A DNA stretch of 64,000 nt, taken from assembly GCA_030220185.1 (NCBI GenBank), contig JASPKZ010009732.1, positions 1-64,000 on the forward strand, read 5' to 3'. Below are positions 19,440 through 30,019 of this stretch, piece after piece (position 1 is the first letter of the stretch; each line of letters opens with the position of its first letter). A model generated the notes under the pieces. The model searched no databases, was not told the DNA's origin, and worked only from the letters and a program-made list of their open reading frames with translations. This DNA is from Diploptera punctata. Its lineage: Eukaryota; Arthropoda; Insecta; Blattodea; Blaberidae. Made by a program: the position numbers and the translations under genes.

Positions 19440-19765
19440 ATTCTTCGTCCGTGAATTTTTTGAAGCTGTTGTATTTTGGTTATTCCATGCCACCAAGCCA
19501 CTAGTGAAAAAGTGACCTTTAGCGTCATGTTGACCAATGTGATAACACATGTTCCCGCTGGAGCCAATTACCAACATATTTGCTCTCATATAAGGGCATT
19601 CTGTCTCAAGAGTCCACCTACATACGTGGACAAATTACGGTGAGAAAATGGGCAAGTTAGTGTTAGATGGGCAAGTTAGGGTTAGTTTGGACAAGTTATG
19701 GTAATCTACAGGAGAGAACACCAGAAATGTCGAAATGAGAACCTGGGACATTGAATAAAAAAGGT
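19440..19765 (+). repeat. family H copy followed by SINE-1B tail
   Basis: Positions 19460-19690 repeat the family H block with ggcaagttagggtta-type iterations. Positions 19690-19765 (ggagagaacaccagaaatgt, then a poly-A-like end) match the 3' tail of the SINE-1B variant. Confidence 0.6.
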
Positions 19766-19769
19766 TTAT

Positions 19770-20435
19770 CACAATTTATGTAGACTATTTGGAAATCAAG
19801 AGTGGCATTTGTTAGGACTATTTAACGCATAAAATTAAGCTGTTTACTCACAAATCATTGTTTAAATATAGTTATTTTAAAATATTTATGTATTTAATGT
19901 AAACGGCGATGTTTGAAAACAAATGAGAAATGTTTGGTTATGTTTAATTTGTTTATTACTGCAACTTGATCATACTATTTATTGCCAAATAGGATAGCAA
20001 TATTGTAAGAATGGAGAACAAATGAAATACATCAAACTGTATATTATAACCAACATTATAGGTTATTAATTCATTTTTCGGAAACAATTAAGTAAAATCA
20101 GTATTTAAAAACACAGTTATTGAACACACAATTGTCAAATGTATAGGTCGAATGAATCTGTTCATTATTTGCTATATTCAACATATTTGTTAGAGAGACA
20201 ATCACTGCAAAATAATGCTCTGACCTGTTCAGAGTATTAAAAAGGAGGAGCTTTCTTTATTTTGATAATAAAAAATCGATAATTATCGAGGTGAAACATG
20301 ACTGTTGTTTGACTTAGGCTTTCACGGCCGGAAATCTACTTCAAGATCATATCGACTGTGATTGGTTGTCAAATAAAATTCATTGAAACGTGATTGGTCA
20401 TTGACTCCCATTTGGGGCATGAGTTAAATAGTCCA
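19770..20435 (+). repeat. family D dispersed repeat
   Basis: About 600 bp from ggaaatcaagagtggcattt to ggggcatgagttaaatagtc, shared with 33400-33835, 53248-53832, 60738-61365 and 61366-62614. It carries two ATTGG (inverted CCAAT) boxes near the end. Around 20307-20348 a scrap with ggctttcacggccgg is inserted. Confidence 0.8.
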
Positions 20436-20689
20436 GGAAAAAAAAAAAAAAACTTTACTTTACTTTTCCTAATAGGGCGTATATTTTCTAATCTTACAGA
20501 ATAATAATGCGCATGCACAAAAGTTTATAGAGTTGTCACTAGGTGGAACCACATAACCTGTTTAAATTTTTTGTCCACGCGAACATCGTCTCAGGTCCCG
20601 CTAGTGTCTAATAATTATTTGTTTGTTATTGTTTTGATTATTAAATAATTAAATTCAATAAATCAATAACGATCTCGTATGCTGCATTG

Positions 20690-21130
20690 AACAATTGCAA
20701 AAAGAAACAGTTGACTGAGATGCAGTTTTCTGGCGCCAGGAACATGATTTGTCATCGAATGGGCCGTGACTTACAGTTCGGTAATAATTGTATTGTAGTG
20801 GCGCTATAATATTGCTTGTAGATAGAATGGCGCGCGGATATTACCGGTTCTTCCTTTTGTGTAAAGTTCTGGAAACTGTAGCGAGTAATGAAGTTAGAAT
20901 CTGTTACTACTATAGCTTGGTTTCTATTGTAACAAACTTGTGTCGCGACCACGGGTGTCAGTCACAGTTACAATTTGTGGACAACTTCGTTACAAAACAG
21001 TTCAAATTTATATCCAGTTAGTACAACATCGTGTTGCTGTTAATTCCTTGTGCATTTGACTATGTGTATCAGTGTTTAGTGAAATGTGCGTAGTGTATTC
21101 AAGCCTGAAGATCATGAAGATTGTTCCAAG
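20690..21130 (+). other. candidate host first exon with splice donor
   Basis: This stretch matches no other repeat in the window and has more CpG than its surroundings (gcgcgcgg, gtcgcgacc). It ends in ATGAAGATTGTTCCAAG followed by GTAAGAAAT, a start codon six codons before a consensus splice donor (cut after 21130). It may be the 5' UTR and first coding exon of a gene that continues outside the window. No downstream exon is identified, so this is inference only. Confidence 0.3.
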
Positions 21131-21477
21131 GTAAGAAATAAAGTTCACGCTACTCTAGAATGAATATTCATAAACTGTGAATCTCGATGCGTTTGTAAGT
21201 GAAACCATTACGTTGGCTTAAAACAATTGACACGTTGTAAATTGAATCTCAGTGAGAATTCTGTCATTTTTATTTCTTTCTCATTTATACGTTTTAACAT
21301 CTAAAGTCAAATCTCGCCAGTGGTTCAAGTTTCCAACAACTACTGCACATTTTAAAATACCTTACACACATTCTAATGCCATTTTACGTTCACGGATTAA
21401 TATTCTTTTTAATATTAACTAACATTTAAATATGTATTTTCTAAACATTTTTTGTTATATTTTAATTTAATATTTAA

Positions 21478-21780
21478 TAGTGGCGGCTCCGAGAATAGAC
21501 GCTCGCCTCTCACCGCTGGGGTCCCGAGATTGTGGCTCGGTCACTCCATGTGGGTTTCGTGGTGGACGAAACGGAGCTTGGGCAGGTTTTTCTCCGGGTT
21601 TCTCCCATTTTCCCCTGCCACAAATTTCATTTCACTATTTCTCCACACTCATCCATTTCGTTTCATTTCGTTCATCCGCCCTTGTGTCGGTGCGTGAGGA
21701 GTAGTCGGCCGGCATCCTTGTAGTTCACAGATCTCTATAAATATAGGGGCTTCATCTCATCTCATTCCTCGACTTGAGTT
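21478..21780 (+). repeat. SINE-8, tRNA-headed
   Basis: The head gacgctcgcctctcaccgct then ggggtcccgagattg resembles a common insect SINE whose promoter derives from a tRNA, followed by tttctccgggtttctccc and a cattt-rich body. Frames across it are open by composition but not coding. Confidence 0.6.
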
Positions 21781-21883
21781 GGACGCGAGTTGAAGATATT
21801 TATTTTATTTTATTTAACAGTACGTACCATTTGATGTAGCAGCTATATTTATTTCCAGCCATTATATTTTTTTGTATGTACGA

Positions 21884-22052
21884 ATGCAGCCAACATATAC
21901 TTCAGAACTTACTATATTACCTTTTTTGGGCATTGCATTATTTTACAGGTTAGAGTACTTAAATTGCGTTAGGTTAGCTTTTAGGTTAGTTTAGGCCTAA
22001 AATACGTTTTATTAAATTACAAACATCGTTGTGTATGTTGGCTGCATTGCGC
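21884..22052. mobile_element. short MITE-like inverted-repeat element
   Basis: The ends gaatgcagccaacatatac and gtgtatgttggctgcatt are inverted repeats of about 18 bp enclosing 130 bp that include ttaggttagcttttaggtta. No coding. Confidence 0.5.
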
Positions 22053-22164
22053 GATTAAAAATTGTATCCACTTTCATCTGGTGGCGCATGCGCATGGTGT
22101 CTGCCTCGAACTTCCAAACATTTTAGCGGTAGTTGTTGAACTTTATCCTCGTCTATTTTTTACG

Positions 22165-22330
22165 ATACCATGAAATGGTTAGACATTCGCTTTCCACATC
22201 TGGGCCCGGAGTTCGCGACTTGATCACTACACGAGGGGCTAATGATGGACGAATCGATTTTTTCGGGGTTTCTCCCGTTTGATTCTGGCACACTACTTTT
22301 TTCAGTCTCGTCCATTTCGTTACAATTGAT
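22165..22330 (+). repeat. SINE-8-like copy, degraded
   Basis: tggttagacattcgctttcc, gggcccggagttcg and tttctcccgtttgattctg follow the same layout as 21478-21780, with deletions. Confidence 0.45.
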
Positions 22331-22418
22331 TCCACACCCCAAAAATCCATGAACATGTTTTTAAAGCTATTTTTGAAGTGGAATTGAACAATTTTCTTTA
22401 GTGATGTGAAAGTACATA

Positions 22419-22949
22419 CAGGGTGATTTTGCAAGAGCGTGCAAAAATTAAAGAGGACATGGAGGATGCTCCGCGGAACAATTTTAAAACCTAGGTCCGA
22501 GAAGATATGGGGTAAACTTGTCTTTTACATTCTGTGTAGTCTTTTTTTTTATTTACATTATTTATAGGTTAATTGCAATTACAATCATTGATATAAATAA
22601 CGTACCATTTTACACCTTACAACAGTTGCTTAAACTGACGGCCACCAACCTCAGTGCAAATATGACATCGACGTACAAGATTCTGCCGCCCCTATTGTTT
22701 TCTAATAACATCATAGACAGCAACAATCCTGACAACTAATTCCATGTCCGTTTTCAATGGAGTCAGAATCACAAGATACTTTAGATATCCCCATAGGAAA
22801 TAATCAAGGAGAGTCAAGTCACATCCTGCATCATGACTTCCTAATCATCATGTTCTTCCTCGCAGGAACTAAAGGATGTAGTACAATTGTTCAGTAGACC
22901 ATCCCCTATAACCTGTTTAAATTTTGCACGCTCTTATAGAATCACCTTG
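22419..22949 (-). mobile_element. Tc1/mariner-type element with transposase C-terminus
   Basis: TIRs (caggtgatt-type; gagcgtgcaaaattaaa on both sides) are flanked by TA (22417-22418 and 22950-22951). The minus strand reads LTLLDYFLWGYLKYLV, TDMELVVRIVAVYDVIRK and CTEVGGRQFKQLL, the third-aspartate motif region and C-terminus of IS630/Tc1/mariner-superfamily transposases. The first two acidic residues and the DNA-binding part are lost, so it is non-autonomous. Confidence 0.75.
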
Positions 22950-23330
22950 TATAGTAATAATGATTTTAAGAAAATAAATCCAACCTTTTTACATTTTTAA
23001 CTAAAGTTTGACTTTTTCATCTGTCCTTATAATGCTGCGAGTCCTGTTCAGTCGGTATCCATGTATATTAAAGACATTCAATAATAGCGTTCACACGTGT
23101 CTCATACTGTCATTTATTTGGGCTGGGTCAAATGCCTCGAGGAGGAACTACAACTCCGAAAAGAAACATCACCCAGGAAACTTGTCACGATCGGGGATCG
23201 AAGCCGGGCTCGCTACATACGAGGCAGCGACGCAAACCCGAGATCACAGCGAAAATAAAATTATAATTGACAAAATCTCAATTCAGGACCCCCATAATAG
23301 CACCCCCAAATTTTTGAAACCCCAATATGT

Positions 23331-23332
<2 letters not shown>

Positions 23333-23380
<48 letters not shown>
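23333..23380. repeat. (TA)n(TG)n microsatellite
   Basis: About 11 TA units followed by about 13 TG units, immediately 5' of a SINE-1 copy. Confidence 0.95.
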
Positions 23381-23381
<1 letters not shown>

Positions 23382-23712
23382 CCACCGCTGTGGTCTCGAG
23401 GTAGCGTGCTGCCTTGTCACGAAGCGGGCCCGGGTTTGACCCCCGGTCGGGGCTTTTTTTCTGGGTGAGGTTTTTATCGGGGTTTTTCCTCACCTGTAAG
23501 ACAAATGTCAGAAAAACTTTAAGGCTCAAAACGATTCTCGAAATCATATGACCATCATCATCCTCATCTTTATCATTATCATCATCATCATCCTTCACCG
23601 GTGTGGAAATCACGGGAAGCTACCACACCTACAATTCCCTAGTAAAGCTGCAAGCATAGCATGGAAATACTATGATTGCAGTGAAGGACCTGCCCTCGGG
23701 CAGAATTACTAT
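23381..23712 (+). repeat. SINE-1 copy, near full length
   Basis: Head, middle (ggtttttatcggggttttt) and tail (gaaggacctgccctcggg) are all present. Its minus-strand frame SNPGPLRDKAARYLETTA is a shadow of the tRNA-like head and not a gene. Confidence 0.9.
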
Positions 23713-23772
23713 ATATATATATAATTAAAAAGTCTTAGTTTTCCGTGTCATTGATTCAAGTTCGGCCTCTGG

Positions 23773-23937
23773 CCACTGATTCCGACGTTTTGGCATGATC
23801 CCACATACCATTATCAACGAATGATAGGTTATATTTAACTATATAAGACCTGAACTAGTGACTCGAACCTATCATTCCTTGATAATGGCATATGGGATCA
23901 TGCCGGAACGTCGGAATCCAGAGGACCAGAGGAAAAC
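23773..23937. repeat. palindromic element with eroded hammerhead cores
   Basis: Arms around a centre near 23855 mirror each other (gatcccacataccattatca against tgataatggcatatgggatc). On the plus strand TTGATAA, stem II GGCAT/ATGCC and GGAACGTC follow the hammerhead layout; the other arm has AAAACGTC. Both cores are mutated. Confidence 0.65.
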
Positions 23938-23987
23938 CGCGGTAAACCCAAGAAAATATTTTTGATCATAGTTATATCCGCAAAAAT

Positions 23988-23992
<5 letters not shown>

Positions 23993-24028
<36 letters not shown>
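23993..24028. repeat. (TA)n microsatellite
   Basis: Uninterrupted apart from one TT step. Confidence 0.95.
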
Positions 24029-24354
24029 GAAGGGCTTAGGGCAATAACATGATAAGCCACATGTTGTTCTTTTTCAGATATAAGGATTTTAATGTTTCAA
24101 AAAATTATACTAATTGTGCAGTATTGTTGTTAATACATTGTGTGTGTCTATATGTTTTAACTCATCACTGACGCACTTACAAATGGGTTTGTGGATATTT
24201 CAATACATTTATTTGCTATCATTGTAATAATTACATTGCTTAACGAATGTGGCTTATATGTTACTGCCGTAACCCCATCTTATATTTTTGGTTCCCTAGA
24301 AACCTATTAAACATAAAATTGAGTAGGCCTATATTATCTTGTTTAACCTTCCTT

Positions 24355-24900
24355 CGGGATTGAAGAGGAGAACTCACAAGGAAACTGTCAAACATTGCCT
24401 GTCGAAACCTACCTTGAAATTTCCTCAAGAAGCGTTGTGATGTACCAAGTCCGTTAATAGATTTAAAGGAAACCAATGTAGAAATAATAGTAGATATTAA
24501 CGAGTATGCCCTAAAGAACAAGAGTAAAGACCGGAATAAATCTGACGTAAAAGAAAAACTGCTGTTTTCATTTGCAAGGTACTAAATTCGAGCGCGAATC
24601 TGTCATTTCAACTTTAGGCAAGTAATACAACTCCGGAGCTGGATAACTCTTACTACCTGCCATCCGCACCGTGCCCCGCCTCATTACACCACGCTATTAG
24701 TCAAGAGGGAGTCCATCTACTCCGTACAGGTGTTGCCATTGCTAGATTCTGGCTTCGATTTTTGGCGTTTGCAGTTAAAAAGAGGCAGATTTTTTTTGGC
24801 ATGGCCTTGTACATCACAAATGCTTTCTCTGGGATAAATTCCAAGGTAGGTTTCGGCATGTAATGGTTGACAGTTCCCTTGGTAGGATAATGGAATTGGA
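24355..24900. repeat. family I repeat, two inverted copies
   Basis: The plus-strand piece 24375-24455 (actgtcaaacattgcctgtc; cgaaacctaccttgaaattt) and the minus-strand piece 24600-24895 share sequence with 43600-43870. The function and class are unknown. Confidence 0.55.
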
Positions 24901-25390
24901 TGGGAAGTTTGAACTTCCTCTCTTCTTCTTCTTCTTCACGGTTTAGACTTATTTACTAGCCTCTTCCGGCTCCAAATTGCTGCTTTTTCCATCTTTTCTT
25001 TGGAAATTGAAACAAAAGAATAACTAAAAACGGGGCATTAACGACCAGCCTATAACCCGTATGTTGACGCAAAAGTTTGTCGGAGACGTCCTCTAACTTT
25101 CCACTGTATGAGATAAAATTAATTATGTATAAAACATATGATTAAGAACGTTGTTGTATCATATAGGCCTAATTACTTAGAGAATAAATGCACTGTATTT
25201 ACCAATAGTTACATTAATTATACGTTGGTTGTTTACACGCAGAATTTAAGCCGTAATTAAACTTTTCGGTTTACTAAATCAACTTGGCATCTATCAGACT
25301 GGAGGAAATTGAGTAGCTAGCTTTAAACACAATACCACGAAAATAAACTCAACTCGAGGCAACAACAACTCGAAAAGCATCACTTAAAGC
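24901..25390. other. no recognisable feature
   Basis: Apart from a short cttcttcttcttctt tract at 24920-24935 nothing is recognised. Confidence 0.4.
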
Positions 25391-26425
25391 TTAAGGGGAC
25401 CGGCTGGTGAACCTCATTTTTTTTAGTAATCATCTGATTGTTTTTGAAATTTTTATAACATACATTATGTGCTAATAGAAGCGTTTCTGTGAAGTTTTGG
25501 TGTTTATATGTAGAATAGTTTCAGAATTATGATTTCTTAAAACTATTTTTTAATATTTTCTAAAAAAATGCTCATACGATGCAATTTTTAAATATTCTCT
25601 CATGAAATTTGAGATTCAGAGTCTTTATGATTCCACCTAAACACATTTGCTATGCAAAAAATATTCATAAAGGGAGGATACTGCTTACTTTTCATTTTTT
25701 GAAAAAAAAGTCACTTTCGTTATTTTTTCCATCTCAATTTAAAAGAACACATGTGTAATAGGCTAGTAACTGCCATAGCAAATTTGAATTAGCATTTAGT
25801 GAGAGTCTAACCACAAAATTTCACTTATAGTATAAAAAAGGAGCATTTTAAGTTTTGGAAAATGCCAAAAAAATGGAAACAAAAAAACGCATTTTGTTCA
25901 CCGCTGTGGTCTCGAGGTAGCGTGCTGCCTTATCACGTAGTGGGCCCGGGTTCGATTCCTGGTCGGAACAGGCTCCTCGGGTGAGGATTGTTTTCGGGTT
26001 ATTCCTCACCTGTAAGACAAATGTCAGGAAGCTTAGGGCCAACGGACCCTGAAATTCATCCGGCCATCATCATCATCCTTATCATTATTCAATCCGTCAC
26101 CAGTGTGGAAAGCAACGGGAAGCTACCACACTTATAATTCCCTAGTAAAGCTGCAACGCATAGCAATGAAAATGCTATGATTGCCATGAAAGAACATGCC
26201 CACGGACAGAATTACTATGGATGAAATATTAAAGTTTAAGTAGTAATGCTGACAACACGCGCAAGGATATTTAAACTCTTACGTAACGGACTCAATTTGC
26301 CCTCCTGCCCCAATAAAAATGTTTACATGAAATGATCCTAAAGAATCAGAGTTATTAAATAGCAATAAGCAAAAAAAGGCATTCTTTGCCATTTTTTCAA
26401 CGTTTTCACCAGTCGATACCCTTAA
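25391..26425. mobile_element. TTAA-flanked TIR element carrying a SINE-1
   Basis: TTAA at 25391-25394 and 26422-26425 flank 17-bp inverted ends (ggggaccggctggtgaa and mirror gggtatcgactggtgaa, 14 of 17 identical). TTAA duplication is typical of piggyBac and Kolobok groups, but no transposase remains. A SINE-1 at 25897-26222 is inserted, so the element proper is about 700 bp. Confidence 0.55.
25897..26222 (+). repeat. SINE-1 copy inside TTAA element
   Basis: Head with box B GGTTCGATTCC at 25949 and a full-length tail. Confidence 0.85.
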
Positions 26426-26436
26426 TTATTTTAAGG

Positions 26437-26513
26437 TAGTCGGCCGCGGTGGGTCTAGTGGTTAAATTCCTTGCTTCTAGTCTAGAGGTCCCCAAACTTT
26501 TTGTCTCATAAAT
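26437..26513 (+). repeat. SINE-2 head fragment
   Basis: ggccgcggtgggtctagtgg and tccttgcttctagtc match the SINE-2 5' end. It is truncated before box B. Confidence 0.55.
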
Positions 26514-26526
26514 CACGTGTTAATTG

Positions 26527-26783
26527 ATCTTGACGAAGGAGATTTTCGGGCTGTAGGCCGTGGTCGTGAGGCTTGTAGTTCACCGACGTTTCGCCAGAGA
26601 CGTACAAATAGGACAGACAGTGGACAGAATTGCCAGTCTCAAGACAACCCTTGAGGATACCATGACGCAGTCTCCGGCGAAACGTCGGGGAAATACAAGC
26701 CTCACGACCACGGCCTACAGCCCGAAAATCTCCTTCGTCAAGATCATCATACCAACTCCGGCCGTGAAAGTCTACGTGAATTA
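26527..26783. repeat. palindromic element, 13-bp target duplication
   Basis: Arms mirror each other around about 26635 (gggctgtaggccgtggtcgt and mirror). Flanking direct repeats cacgtgttaattg (26514-26526) and cacgtgctaattg (26784-26796) differ at one base. Both arms keep GCGAAACGTCG. CTGANGA is eroded to TTGAGGA on the plus side. The right end ccggccgtgaaagtc links it to 49278-49529 and 62615-62804. Confidence 0.8.
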
Positions 26784-26964
26784 CACGTGCTAATTGTTTC
26801 GATTTTGGGTGACTGTCATTATGATACTCTCCTACTATTCTATTAATGAATTTTATAAAATTCATCATCAAACGAGCTTTTGACAGCTTACACGTGTGCT
26901 AACTCACTTTGGTATGAATCGCTTTCAGGTCAAAGTTGACTCCTGGAGCTAGTGAGGGTAATGA

Positions 26965-27175
26965 AAACACCGTGTAGGAAAACCAGACCGAAAGTTCCCA
27001 GTAGGTAGACTAAGAATGAGGTAGGAGAATAACATTAACCATGATTTGAAGGAAGTAAATTATTATAGGGGATGATTGGAAAACATTAACCCAGAGATAA
27101 AATGTATGCAGAATTTAATGTCCCAGCGGCCATGACTCTACGAGTTCGATAGTGCCAGGTAAGTTAAATAGTTTC
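26965..27175 (+). pseudogene. LINE-A tail fragment
   Basis: Nucleotide match from the KPEGK region to the 3' end (gagttcgatagtgccaggta), frameshifted and with a deletion near 27010. Confidence 0.6.
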
Positions 27176-27289
27176 CCAGTTACAGTCTAATGAACTTTTT
27201 AGGTTATGCAGTTAGTATCTTTATTGAAATTTTAATTGGTTGAAACCGACTGAGATCTCGGGTAGGCCTACTCATTTTATTATTTTTAA

Positions 27290-27545
27290 CAAATGTCAGG
27301 AAACTCTAAGGGCCCAAATGGTCCCCGAAACATCATATGGCCATCATGATCATCATCATTCATATACACCTGAGATTAAGAACTCTACTAGCGTAACACT
27401 GTTAATCATCATATCATAGGGGCAGTCGTAACCCCGCCTTCCAGGCGCCCCAACCTCAGAAGTGGTTACAATTACGCCAATGCTAGGAGAGAACACCATA
27501 ACTGTCGGAATGACAACCTGGGGCATCGAATAAAAAAAAATACAT
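27290..27545 (+). repeat. SINE-1B 3' part
   Basis: Shares caaatgtcaggaaact and catatggccatcat with SINE-1. It then switches to the alternate tail (caggcgccccaacctcagaa) and ends tggggcatcgaataaaaaa. The same order is found at 46510-46890 and 47547-47933. Confidence 0.7.
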
Positions 27546-27639
27546 TTCCGAGTTAGTTACAATTGTTATGTAAACAAGTCAGGTGAATGACTGCATTTTC
27601 ATTGGTCGAAAAAACTGTTTCATCTTAAGGCGTGTCGAA

Positions 27640-28267
27640 ATACAAAACAACTTTTAATTAGTAACTTATAGTCTGGAAAGTAATCCTGGGTCACTACAAG
27701 CCTGGGAAAGTCGGGAACTTCAATGCGGTTCTAAGCTTTATGAATTTTCTGTTGTCATACCGTTTAGTGCCCCGCAGTACTTGTGTATTCTTCTGTTCAC
27801 ATCTGATAGTCATTCGTGCGCTCTGTAGGTTGTTTTCATTTCAGTACGGCATCTGCAGTGTATTGTAGAGGTCAACTACAGCAATACTTTGAAGATTTGT
27901 GATTTTTGTGAAATGGAATACACTGTTGTCAGAACCTTCGAGACATGCATCTCATGTATGGTAAAGCAAATGGCAATGCACGCGAAACTCAAGACCTGTA
28001 CAGCGCACAATATCCGAACAAACGTTAACCACATCCTCGAACATGTGGTGGAAGGCAATTTTGAAACAAGTGTTGTAAAATCAAATTGGTGAATAAATTT
28101 ACATTTGCTTAAGTGTGAGCACAAAATAATTTTTGTCCATCCTGACATTCCAGAACTTTTACTGGCCCAGGATTACTTTCCAGATCATAAGTTACTAATC
28201 AAAAGTTGTTGTATTTCGACCACTCTATAAGCTCCTGAAATTTGTGCACAACCTTTTGAATCACCCC
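27640..28267 (+). mobile_element. Tc1/mariner-type element keeping only the HTH
   Basis: Inverted repeats of about 60 bp (aactttaattagtaactta type, running into gtctggaaagtaatcctggg). The right end reads ggggtgattcaaaaggttgt outward; the left end is shorter. The plus strand at 27913-28070 reads DMHLMYGKANGNARETQDLY and SAQYPNKR, the N-terminal helix-turn-helix of a transposase seen in insect Tc1/mariner-type elements. The catalytic domain is deleted. Long frames on both strands here reflect this remnant. Confidence 0.65.
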
Positions 28268-28734
28268 TATATATATAATGTCGCATCTACATAAGTTACA
28301 TGGTATATTTTAAAATGTATAATTACAATTTTATATATATTAAATAAGTAAGCATTTCATTTTTTAATTCTTACGCATGCGCAATACAGAACGTATTGGA
28401 ATTTCAGCTGTTTTAAATGGCTGTTTATCCTATAATTTTGAAGCATGTAGAAGAAAACCTTCGAAAGGCGGAGAGAAATAATTTTATTGGAATATTTTCA
28501 AACAGTTTAGTAAAAAAAAATCCTATATTAGTCTTTGAGATTGTGGTGAAAATAAACAGCAGAATTCAGGCGAGCCAGTATATATAATATTATCCCCTCG
28601 TAATGAAATTGCAAATATAGGATATCTATCGACATCATGGAAGGAGTAAAACGTCTGAGTAGTTAGGACCATATATAAGTTTTTGTTGTCATAAATAAAT
28701 AAGAAACGGAGGAATATAAACTCCATAATGCGCC

Positions 28735-28975
28735 GAACTTAGAAGGCCTTGGCCTACCACCCGCCTGCTGACCTCACATCAACATGTATTAATCACAAAA
28801 GGTAAATGATCATCCAGAAAGTTGTAGGGGCGACATGTGGTCAGTATATCGGGTCCCCCAGCCGTTTTTAAATGTTTTTTCTCAACCTGGAGCCGCTATT
28901 TATTGTTGCTAACCCAAATTACTCATGATACTGGGTGGACACCGGACCCATACTGGCCGAAAGTCCCCATGAGAA
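28735..28975 (-). repeat. SINE-7 copy
   Basis: Mirror of 11125-11475: ggccttggcctaccac, cgacatgtggtcagtatatc and ggacaccggacccatactgg correspond to its body and head. Confidence 0.6.
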
Positions 28976-29450
28976 ATGGAGGAAGTTACTAATTATATTT
29001 TATACCATCTACCTTGTATTCTAACAACATGCCAACAGAATAACTGCAGTTTGAAACGGATTTTTGGAGAAGAGCTGCCAGAAAATCTCGACTGGAAAGA
29101 ATTAGAAATACAGAAAATTAGAATGGACGTTGAAACAGGGAGGATATACAGATACTTAGATCTGCTGAAATTAAATACCTTCGGAGGACTGCAGGATACA
29201 CACTACTAGATCACAAAAAAAAAACGAAGACATCTTAGGAGGATTCACTCATGGAACCTTTAGAAAATAAAATTTCTGATCATAAGTCAAGATGGATGCA
29301 ACATGTTCATGGAATGGAATATCATAGGATACCACACAAATGTTAAGATATCAAACCTGCAGGAAGAAGAAGACCAGGGCGTCCATTCGAAATACTTTCT
29401 GGATAGGGTTTCTCTTGAGGCCAAAACAGGTCAACAAATGGCCTAAATTC
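28976..29450 (+). pseudogene. LINE tail with broken frames
   Basis: An open stretch (28976-29209) ends with RYLDLLKLNTFGGLQDTHY. It is followed in another frame by SRWMQHVHGME and in another by GRRRPGRPFEI. This matches the LINE at 2588-2800. The 28976-29090 part is unassigned. Confidence 0.5.
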
Positions 29451-29489
29451 GTTGAATGTACTATGCTGATGATGATGATGAGAAATTAG

Positions 29490-29770
29490 AAAAAAGGTTG
29501 AGGCAGAAAAAAGTATAATGAATGAGATTGAAACACAGAATGCTAATATGATATGGGCACGTAAGAAGAATGCAGGATGGAAGACAACTAAAGGCCGTAT
29601 ATTTATGGAAAATTAGAAGAAGGAGCAGAAAAGGAAGACCGAGAACAACCCGAAAGAATAACACTCAGAATTCAATGAGGAAATTTGGTGTGTAACGGAT
29701 GAAGACACACAGAGGACAGAGATCGATAGAAAAACATAGTTAAGGGAATTTTGTGAATGTTTGTTACAAA
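29490..29770 (+). pseudogene. LINE tail, second family
   Basis: The plus strand reads MIWYGHVRRMQDGRQLKAV (first residues across a frame break) and RRRSRKGRPRTT, a YGHV-RM plus GRPR tail distinct from LINE-A. Stops and frameshifts are present. Confidence 0.55.
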
Positions 29771-30019
29771 CTGATAGTCTGTAAGTCTTAAACTCAATGT
29801 TAATTATTAAGATTGGTTGCAAAAAAAAAACACCTTCAATGACGAGGAGAATTCTCAAAATGAATGAATCTACCTTGTATTCAGTCTTAATTCCCGTAAA
29901 ATATATGTCGCATAAGAACAATGTTTCTATCGATGATACAATTCAGTCGTATGGGCGGGTAACTGTAGTACCTCGGTTCCACCAAAAGAGGAGTATATAG
30001 TATAGAGTTTTGACCGTTA

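Larger units (their letters stand above)
27560..30000 (+). mobile_element. family E relic, multiply interrupted
   Basis: Pieces of family E at 27560-27640, 28268-28730 and 29860-30000 match 13895-14890. They are separated by a mariner-type element, a SINE-7 and LINE tails. The helix-turn-helix coding part (cggagagaaataat region, 28470) is frameshifted. Confidence 0.5.

Noticed and set aside
19193..19567. 124-codon frame rich in Ile, and its Asn-rich mirror at 19232-19504
   Set aside because: Created by an (AAT)n microsatellite; flanks are repeat sequence.
21950..22000. Telomere-like TTAGG repeats (gttaggttagcttttaggtt)
   Set aside because: Only three or four degenerate units inside a MITE-like element; not a telomeric array.
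23008..23439. 143-codon frame on the plus strand
   Set aside because: Runs through unrelated sequence, a TA/TG microsatellite and a SINE head; no domain and mixed origin.
23278..23613. 111-codon minus frame with an acidic Asp/Glu run
   Set aside because: The acidic run comes from a catcatcat tract of SINE-1 and the rest from its tRNA-like head.
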